From: Sodiomyces alkalinus F11
Taxonomy: Eukaryota > Ascomycota > Sordariomycetes > Glomerellales > Plectosphaerellaceae
Length of the DNA: 64,000 nt
Reading direction: 5' to 3'
NCBI RefSeq assembly: GCF_003711515.1
Contig: NW_021167080.1
Coordinates: 5,660,346-5,724,345, forward strand
This document shows, piece by piece, positions 57,301-64,000 of the stretch. The position numbers and the translations under genes are program-made. Each line of letters opens with the position of its first letter. The stretch's first letter is position 1. Under the pieces are notes generated by a model. That model worked only from the letters and a program-made list of their open reading frames with translations, had not been told where the DNA came from and did not search any database.

Positions 57301-58154
57301 CTCTTTCTTAACCCACCTTGATCGCTTGGCCGCCTGAGAGGTATCTATTCATGGAGGTATTGGAACTGAAGATAGGAGTTTAAACTCGTGCGCAGCCCCC
57401 TGTCGTATTCAAGGAGAACTGCTGTATAAGGACGTACCACAAGGTGAAATCCAGGGAGGGACGACGGGTCATTCAGCAATGCATGTGACACGTACGATGT
57501 AAAGGGAGAAAAAGGAAATAAGGTAGCCATGAGCACACGTGGATGATACTGTGCTGTCTCGAGATAGGCCCTACTGACCTAGGGTACCTTACCTTACCTT
57601 ACTTTTCAGGGGATAAGGTACCTTCAAGGAATATACGGGTGGACCTTTCCGTGTGTACCAGGGTAATCGACGAAGGAAGAGTGCGACTGAAGTTGGAAGT
57701 CACGACTTAAGTTATACAGCTACGTTGTAATTACCTGCCTGAGGTAGCACCCATGGAAGATATACTTACCTTAGCTACCTAGGTAGTACATATGCCTACC
57801 TCAGGCCCCGGGTAGCATACCTAACATAGAGGTCAGTACTTTAGTAACGTACCAGACATATAAGGTATTCCGTCCGGTTGCTGTTCATGATGTGGAAGAT
57901 CCGTCTCTTATAGCTTCAAGCCCTCTAATGAACCCAGACCTCATACGTGAATATTCTACATTGAATGACGCCCACTGTTTCTCCATGCCCCGTGACGAAG
58001 TGAATTATGGGGGAATGAGACAAGATTACAAGCATGTAAAACCAAGAAGCTCCCGCTCTTTTGCACTTCCAAAGTCCTTGATGTACCCTCATTCCTGCGT
58101 TCCTCCTCTCATCAATGACCCTTAAATCGGGATCGAGTCCACCTCCAACAGCCA
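57301..58154. other. Intergenic, HhH-GPD promoter and ERG6 3' region
   Basis: No gene is supported. It contains GGTACCTTACCTTACCTTAC (57583-57602), AAGGTACCTT (57615-57624) and the 12-bp palindrome CTACCTAGGTAG (57775-57786). Confidence 0.65.
57583..57624. repeat. GGTACC plus CCTTA tandem repeat
   Basis: GGTACC followed by three CCTTA-type units and then, 12 bp on, AAGGTACCTT on the same strand, as at 38238-38264. Confidence 0.8.
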
Positions 58155-59550
58155 TCACTCGGGCTTCTTGCCGACCATGAGGTACATGGGCGTGAAGAGA
58201 TGCTCCCTGCCACCTGCAGCTAGGCAGTCGGCAGCAAGGGCCAGGCTGTCGGCCGTCTTCTTGGTACCGGGCGGGGCTAACCTGAGAGTCTCCAGGAAAC
58301 CGGCGACGTTGTGTGCGAAGAATCTCCCCCACTTGGTCATACGAACGACCGTGAAGAGGTCGAAGAAAGTCTGCACGTAGCGAATTTCACCAGCCATGGG
58401 CCACCACCAGGGCATAGGGTCGTCTTCCTTGGCGAGATCCTCATTGAGGATCAGCTCGAAACCGGCAGCCTTCATGGCCGCCAGAGCATCCGAGACCTTG
58501 CACATATTGGAAATACCATCGCCCTGCTCGATGCCCAGGCGAATCTCGCGGTGGTGCAAGTTGTCGTTATCGTACTTGTCCGTCATCAGCCACTCGTAGA
58601 CGCCGAAGACGCCACCGGGCTTAAGGACGCGATAGATCTCGCTGTAGATGCCCTCAAGAGTGGGGGCGTGCACGGTAGCCTCGATAGCGTAGACGGCATC
58701 GAAAGTGTTGTCGGGGAATGACATTTGCTGTGACGACCCAAGTCAGGAAAATCCGCTGTGTCCGGAGACAGAAACAGAAAAAGAAGAAGAGAAGCAAAAC
58801 AAAGCGGGGGGATAGCAATGGAGGGATAGCAACGTACCATGAAATCTCCCTTGACAAACTCCAACTGATTTGACAACCCTTCCTTGGCGGCGTAGTGGGT
58901 GGCGCGCTCAATCTGGTAATCGTTGTTGTTCAGACCGGTAATGTGGCAGCCAGTGAACTTGGCGATTTCGCGCGCCGGACCACCAACGCCGCAACCAACA
59001 TCGAGGACCTTCATGTCACGCTGGATGTTGATGCAGTGGGCGAGATAATGCTCATGACGGGCGATGGCCTGGTAGAAAGGCTCTCCGGGGGAGAAGCGGC
59101 AGAAGTGGAAGGACTGTCCCCAGCCATACTCGTACAAATCGGTCGCAAGGTTGTAGTAACTGTCAAAAGGGAGGGTAGACGGTGAGCTAGCTTTCGATCA
59201 TCACAAGGATGCATGCTGCAAGAAGCCCCAACTTACTGCCTGGTCAGAGTGGCGTACTCGGCTTGGCGCGCCTGTAAAAGACCGGTCAGTGACTATTCTG
59301 TTACTGCTAGATTGTCTGTGTAGGCGGCAAAACTGACAGCTCTCTCCTCGGGAGTTTCGTCTTTGGCAGCCTTGTTGTCCCAATGTTTGAAGTATTCGTC
59401 AACAGCAGCCTTCTTCGCCTCGCCTCCCTTGCTCAACATGGCAACAACACCACCTCTGGCCTTGGCCGAGTTGCCATGCATCGCCTTGTTGAAGGCAGCA
59501 TCACGCGCATGATCCTCCTTTTCGAGGCGAGACGCAGTCGAAGAGGCCAT
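58155..59550 (-). CDS. ERG6: Sterol 24-C-methyltransferase
   Basis: Four exons on the minus strand: 59550..59338, 59271..59237, 59159..58838 and 58727..58155, giving 380 residues. Donors are GTCAGT, GTAAGT and GTACGT; all acceptors are CAG. The second exon is only 35 nt ([11 protein letters not shown] plus part of His). Erg6 transfers a methyl group from S-adenosylmethionine to C-24 of zymosterol or lanosterol in ergosterol synthesis, on ER and lipid droplets. The SAM-binding motif is [16 protein letters not shown] (134 on). The sterol-binding region has [14 protein letters not shown] (91-104). The rest has [25 protein letters not shown] and the C-terminal [10 protein letters not shown]. Length and motifs are normal for the family. 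Confidence 0.96.
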
Positions 59551-60549
59551 GATGGCGAGGAAAAATGGATAAGATTTGGAGGAAAAGAAAGAGGTGTGGG
59601 GAGACCTGTATGGGAGGAAATTTGTTGATTTCTGGGACCTGTGACGAGCAGAGAAAGAAACGCGGAGGGTAGGGAGTGCACAGAAATTTATTTGCTTCGT
59701 GACCGTGTTAGCAGTTCCCCAATTCTGGACAGGGGAAGGAGTGAAAAGGGGATGGAAACATGGGAAAGAGGCCCCACTAAGGGGTCAATCTGTCAATGCA
59801 ACCAACGCAAAGCTAAAGCCAAAGCTGATTGGTGAATTGAGATTTGCCCTTCTGTATTAGGTAGGCGGTCAATTTAACGGTAATAAAGAGATGCGAATAC
59901 GAATTCGATCTTGGTTCGGGAATGGGCCTCTAATTGTGCTTCGAAGGTACCTTTAAATTACTTCGTACTTTGTTAGCCCCCGAGGGAAGTAACAAAACTT
60001 TGTAGGTCCCTCCCCAAGTATCCGTATTCGTACTCCGTAAATGCTGGAATCTGCATTTGCATGTGATGGGCGGCACTTTTTCTTCCAACGGTCCCTGGTT
60101 ATAGCTACAGCGCGTAGTCAGGTTATCTACATTGCCTAAATATCACTACCTCTGGATTTAACATTCAGACCCGATGGTATTAGATTGACTTCGCTGAGTT
60201 CAACGGCTTCCCACTGGTGCCGAGTAGACAATGGCGTGGTTATGGACATCTGGATCTGGGCAATTTTTTCTGGGATGGAGAGATCACGTGACAACGTGAA
60301 AGCGGTTCTGCTCCGATTAGATAACAGCGGGGATCAGACCATGGATTCCAACCAAAGAAAAGGACGAACCTGAACCCGCAACTTGCCATCACCGACGTTC
60401 ATATCGCCACGGCTAGGTACCCATAAACAGCCAGAGGAGCCTCGACAACTCACCTTATCTGGCCCGCAACAATCCACAAAGAAGGCTATTCGGCTCTTTT
60501 GTCGTCTCCTTTTCTTTGTGACACCGAAGGTTGGGCGGACAAAAACGCG
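59551..60549. other. Divergent promoter region, ERG6 and SLT11
   Basis: One kb between divergent genes. It contains AAGGTACCTTTAA, TTACTTCGTACTTTG (59946-59972) and CGTATTCGTACTCCGTAA (60023-60040). No gene is supported. A sterol-regulatory element was not recognised. Confidence 0.6.
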
Positions 60550-61794
60550 ATGCCTCCTCAGATAAAACAAGATCTTAACCGCTCCGGTTGGGAGTCGACC
60601 GACTTCCCTTCCGTTTGCGAAAATTGCCTTCCGGATAATCCATACGTCAAGATGCTCAAAGAAGACCATGGAGCTGAATGCAAGTTGGTATGTTTTCTCC
60701 ACCGCGTCATGCTGTGTATCTGTGAGTTGCGCATGCTGACCAATCCCTCGGGTGATAAGTGTACCAGGCCGTTCACCGTCTTCAGCTGGAACGCTGACCG
60801 GGCCCATGGGCGCAAGAAGAGGACGAACATCTGCCTGACGTGCGCAAGGCTCAAGAACTGCTGCCAGACATGCATGCTCGATCTCTCGTTCGGCCTGCCT
60901 CTTATGGTGCGTGACGCCGCCTTGAAAATGGTCGCACCGGGCCCTTCCTCCGACATCAACCGGGAATACTTTGCCCAGAACCACGAGCAAGCCATCGAAG
61001 AGGGCCGGGCGGGAGTGGAGGAGTACGAGAAGACAGACGACAAGGCGAGGGAGCTGCTGCGACGACTGGCGACGAGCAAACCGTATTTCCGAAAGGGCAA
61101 AGCGATCGAAGGCTCCAGCGGCCTAACGCAAACGAACGCGAATGCGAATGCGAATGCGAATTCGGCGGCGCCGCAAGGTGGGAACCCTGCAGTGGGCGCA
61201 GGCGTTGGTGGACCCGGTCCCATCCGAACACGAGATTCCAGGGCTGCGGCCGCTGTGGGGGCCCGGCCGGGCAAATCCAAGCAGGCCTTCCCCAGCGCTG
61301 CGCAGTTGCCGCCCGGACCCCAAGACTGGTTGCCGCCACAGGACAAAAATGTCATGTCGTTGTTCGTGACCGGGATCGAGGACGACTTGCCCGAGTTCAA
61401 GATCAGGGACTTCTTCAAGGTATTCGGCAAAATCAAGAGCTTGGTGTGCTCCCACATGTCGCATTGCGCCTTTGTCAACTACGAGACCAGGGAGGCCGCC
61501 GAGAAGGCGGCAGATGCTTGCCGGGGACGAGCCGTCATTGCCGGCTGCCCGCTTCGGGTGCGCTGGGGAGTCCCCAAGGCGGTCGGCACAATGAACAGGG
61601 AGCAGCGAGGACAGATGCTCATGGACGTGCGGCGCGGACTGGGTGGCGGCAGGGGAGCAGGCAGGAATGGCGGCCAGAGGCAGATTACGGATGGTCAGGC
61701 CGTGGGCGAAGGCGAGAGTAGCTCAGCAGCACCAGTTGCCCCGCCGCCAGGATCCGGTGACGGCCCACAGTATGCCAGTCTTTCTGGAGAGTGA
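60550..61794 (+). CDS. SLT11: Pre-mRNA splicing factor SLT11/ECM2 (RBM22-related)
   Basis: Exons 60550..60687 and 60760..61794 give 390 residues. The 72-nt intron has donor GTATGT, branch CTGAC and acceptor AAG. It contains no stop and keeps frame, so an unspliced reading inserts 24 residues, but splicing restores ECKLCTRPFTVF as expected. The N-terminal zinc-binding region starts DFPSVCENCLPDNPYVKM and continues RTNICLTCARLKNCCQTCML. A helical middle part follows (INREYFAQNHEQAIEEGR), then a single RRM (SLFVTGIEDDLPEFKIRDFF to RVRWGVPK). Slt11 joins the Prp19-related complex near the U6/U2 catalytic core. TNANANANANS is a hexamer expansion (GCGAAT) in a linker. The C-terminus is Gly/Arg-rich. 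Confidence 0.94.
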   Translation: MPPQIKQDLNRSGWESTDFPSVCENCLPDNPYVKMLKEDHGAECKLVCFLHRVMLCICELRMLTNPSGDKCTRPFTVFSWNADRAHGRKKRTNICLTCARLKNCCQTCMLDLSFGLPLMVRDAALKMVAPGPSSDINREYFAQNHEQAIEEGRAGVEEYEKTDDKARELLRRLATSKPYFRKGKAIEGSSGLTQTNANANANANSAAPQGGNPAVGAGVGGPGPIRTRDSRAAAAVGARPGKSKQAFPSAAQLPPGPQDWLPPQDKNVMSLFVTGIEDDLPEFKIRDFFKVFGKIKSLVCSHMSHCAFVNYETREAAEKAADACRGRAVIAGCPLRVRWGVPKAVGTMNREQRGQMLMDVRRGLGGGRGAGRNGGQRQITDGQAVGEGESSSAAPVAPPPGSGDGPQYASLSGE

Positions 61795-62019
61795 CTTGGC
61801 TCTGACGGAGGGAGAGCAAAAAACTTTTGTTTACGTTTGGAGTTTGGAGTTCGCTCGGAGCATGGATAGCATTCAGGTTTGAATGAAGTTGCAGCGTATA
61901 TTTGTACATGTACAGAGGTGAGGGTCATTACACATGTATACCTAGTGTTCACAGGCGGGTATCAATGTCTGTTATCTTGAGGGGAAAATCGGACGGGCCC
62001 TTTTTGTGTCTTCCCTCCC

Positions 62020-62498
62020 TCAGCTACATCCGCAACCCCCGCCTAATGTGGTGCCCTTGCCCGCCTTCTTGATGGAGTCGTTGTCTCCGCGTTCCGTATC
62101 TTGGTGTATCCGAAGCCCTGCGAAGCGGCGTCCATTAGATATTGTCTAGCAGAGTCCACAAATCCCGCCTCTAGTGCATGAAACTCACTGTATGTGCCAT
62201 CACCCCGGTGCTCTCCCTGGACGACATTTTGCCTTAGGAAAGTCGCCACCTCGTTCGCCTGCTGGATCGCGGGCTGGAGCTCGGGGTCGGTTGGAGACAG
62301 CGGTGCCTTCTCCCGGAACCCTTGACGAATCTGCTGCCGAGCTGCTGAGAGAATTCGTTCGTCACCTGGATACGAATAATAAGATATTTGTTAGCTTCCA
62401 TTGGCGGTGGGTGAACAACGAGGGGGAATCGACGTTGGCGCACCTTGGAACGCTACCCTTGCGGCGCGCATGAGATTTCGGTAGGCGGCGAGGGACAT
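62020..62498 (-). CDS. MZM1: Mitochondrial zinc maintenance protein 1, LYR-like (MZM1)
   Basis: Three small exons on the minus strand, rebuilt by hand: 62498..62444, 62365..62189 and 62117..62020, giving 109 residues. Donors are GTGCGC and GTGAGT; both acceptors are CAG. The N-terminus MSLAAYRNLMRAARVAFQGDERIL has the Y-R of the LYR fold. EVATFLRQNVVQGEHRGDGTYRL and GDNDSIKKAGKG complete the Mzm1 signature. Mzm1 is a matrix chaperone that stabilises the Rieske protein Rip1 before its insertion into complex III, and its loss alters matrix zinc. No single open frame shows the gene, because each exon is in a different frame. The Gly/Cys-rich end (GGGCGCS) is a family trait. Confidence 0.93.
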
Positions 62499-63126
62499 GG
62501 TTGCGACCGTGTAAGGTATATATGTATAGAAGGTGTGCTTCACTGTACTCGAGACTGATATTTCAGGTTGAGTTCTCCGTAGTCGGATGCTTCTTCGTTC
62601 CGTCAGAGCAACGATGCTTGAATTCCCATACCCAGGCCGTCTTTGGTAAATATGTATATTTCTTCATATGAGTATACAGAGGTATGCGGTAATCCAAAGT
62701 TTGCAGATAAGAGACTCTAAGTGGTGCTGGTCCGTGTGTAATAATAAATGGTCCGTGCAGACACCCCTGAATCCTTCGTACTCCGGACAGCCAACACCAA
62801 CCTGCCCCTGGATATCTCCTGGATTCAAACAAGTCGATCCAACGAGCTGCAGAATCTGCAGGGCTGACATGTAAGGTGGCTCTTCTAACTCCATGGACCG
62901 GCATTGTATCCATCCGAAGGGCATAAGCTCCCAATTCAGCCCTAAACCATAGATACGGTCTTTTTGTTTGCCAGACTCCCATCCCATGCTTGACGGATTC
63001 ATAGCAAAAACACACCGTCTCTGTGCAGATTAGCAGTGAAACCCCGTATCAGGATCTTGCCCCTTTTCGCTTTCTTTTTCTTAAATCTTCCGTTTCCAAC
63101 ATGCTGTAAGAAGAACACCTGCGGAC
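62499..63126. other. Divergent promoter region, MZM1 and HET gene
   Basis: 628 bp with no supported gene; minus-strand open frames here lack any domain. Confidence 0.6.
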
Positions 63127-64000
63127 ATGCGCCTCTTGAATATTGAAACCCTCAAGCTCGAGGAGTTCGTCGCAGATCCTCCCCCATACGCCATCCTCTC
63201 TCATGCGTGGGAAGCCGGCGAGGTGACGCTTCAGGATCTTGATCGCCCCGATGTGTTGGCTTTGAAACCCGGATGGACGAAGATTGTCAACTTCTGCGCT
63301 TTTGTCAACCGTTGCCGCAAGGGCAATCGTCATGCCGAGTTGGCCGACGAGTCGATGAGCCCAGTACGGTATATATGGGTCGATACTTGCTGCATCGACA
63401 AGACAAGTACTGCGGACCTCTCGGAGTCCATCAACTCCATGTTCCAATGGTACCGCGATGCCGCCGTCTGTTTCGCTTACCTCTCCGACGTTCAGTGCCC
63501 GGAGGGACAGCCATCAGTCACTTTCGAGCAGTCCAGATGGTTCACGAGAGGCTGGACCTTGCAGGAGCTGCTGGCCCCGAAAAGTCTGGAATTCCTGGAC
63601 GGCTCCTGGCGCCATTTCGGGAGCAGGGCTTCACTAGTCGACCGTGTTTCCCAGAGGACCAGAATCCCACTTCAAGTCCTCGTCCTCGGCGAGTGGTCAC
63701 GATCATGCATTGCGCAGCGCATGTCCTGGGCGGCCGGGCGGCAGACCACGAGACCGGAAGATATCGCGTACTGCCTCCTCGGCATCTTCGGTGTCAACAT
63801 GCCCCTTCTTTACGGAGAAGGCGGCGAGCGGGCTTTCTTCAGGCTTCAGGAGGAGATACTCAAGGAATTCGACGACCAGTCCATCTTCGCTTGGGACGCC
63901 TCGGGCATTGACGAGACCTGGGGCACGATTGGAGCGCTGGCGCCGTCCCCGGCTTACTTCGCCGACAGTCTCGATGTCGAGGCCATCCCGTTCATGGGCC
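63127..64000 (+). CDS. HET-domain protein, 3' end outside window
   Basis: Open from ATG 63127 to the window edge (291 codons) without a stop. HET domains occur in heterokaryon-incompatibility proteins, which trigger cell death when unlike fungal strains fuse, and in many paralogues of unknown role. The domain begins right after MRLLNIETLKLEEF: PYAILSHAWEAGEVTLQDL (about 20-40), YIWVDTCCIDKTSTADLSES (about 82-101), MFQWYRDAAVCFAYLSD and RWFTRGWTLQELLAPKSLEF (about 137-156). SRTRIP-like and AYCLLGIFGVNMPLLYGEGG segments then follow, as usual in HET-E/HET-D type N-termini. Whether a NACHT and WD repeats, ankyrins or nothing follows cannot be seen. No intron is needed in the visible part. Confidence 0.9.
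   Translation, partial: MRLLNIETLKLEEFVADPPPYAILSHAWEAGEVTLQDLDRPDVLALKPGWTKIVNFCAFVNRCRKGNRHAELADESMSPVRYIWVDTCCIDKTSTADLSESINSMFQWYRDAAVCFAYLSDVQCPEGQPSVTFEQSRWFTRGWTLQELLAPKSLEFLDGSWRHFGSRASLVDRVSQRTRIPLQVLVLGEWSRSCIAQRMSWAAGRQTTRPEDIAYCLLGIFGVNMPLLYGEGGERAFFRLQEEILKEFDDQSIFAWDASGIDETWGTIGALAPSPAYFADSLDVEAIPFMG

Noticed and set aside
62563..63015. 150-codon minus-strand frame between MZM1 and the HET gene
   Set aside because: No recognisable domain and located in the divergent promoter gap.

Overview
The window is nuclear DNA of a filamentous ascomycete, most likely a Sordariomycete. The evidence is short introns (about 70-150 nt) with GTAWGT donors, CTRAC-like branch sites and YAG acceptors, GC-rich third codon positions, and Pezizomycotina-typical families: DUF1765, DUF7707, a Zn2Cys6 regulator, a HET-domain protein and a fungal 17.8 kDa-type complex I subunit. 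I placed 23 protein genes and rebuilt exon structures by hand where a protein family and the reading frame agreed. No rRNA gene, intact tRNA, CRISPR array or bacterial-type operon was seen.

Layout. 0-10.5 kb: RPF2 (5' part outside the window), a Zn2Cys6 regulator, cystathionine gamma-lyase and an F-box/LRR-like protein. 10.5-15.8 kb: a gene-poor stretch holding a 131-bp Tc1/mariner-type MITE. 15.8-36.7 kb: DUF1765 protein, membrane-anchored monothiol glutaredoxin, F-box-like protein, ribosomal protein uS19 (RPS15), SET-domain protein, complex I accessory subunit, SIL1, eIF1 and a 3-beta-HSD-type oxidoreductase. 36.7-39.3 kb: gene-poor and rich in GGTACCTTA palindromes. 39.3-46.6 kb: a DUF7707 GPI-anchored protein, an amidoligase-family protein, an unrecognised protein and a Gfo/Idh/MocA oxidoreductase. 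47.5-64 kb: SEN1 helicase (four exons), an HhH-GPD DNA glycosylase, ERG6, splicing factor SLT11, MZM1 and a HET-domain gene that runs off the end.

Functionally the window is mostly housekeeping: ribosome biogenesis and translation (RPF2, uS19, eIF1), RNA processing (SEN1, SLT11), mitochondria (complex I, MZM1), ER folding and redox (SIL1, glutaredoxin), sterol and sulfur metabolism (ERG6, HSD-like, CYS3). Fungal-specific genes are interspersed (F-box proteins, SET protein, amidoligase, HET, DUF7707). The genes lie on both strands and do not form an obvious biosynthetic cluster.

Most notable: the amidoligase-family gene with an atypical C-terminal motif; the MITE; an intergenic family of short palindromes built on GGTACCTTA/TAAGGTACC; a SEN1 C-terminus that a single-frame reading gets wrong (the apparent polyQ is poly-Asn); a glycosylase with rearranged Fe-S-type cysteines; and several introns whose length is a multiple of three and which contain no stop.
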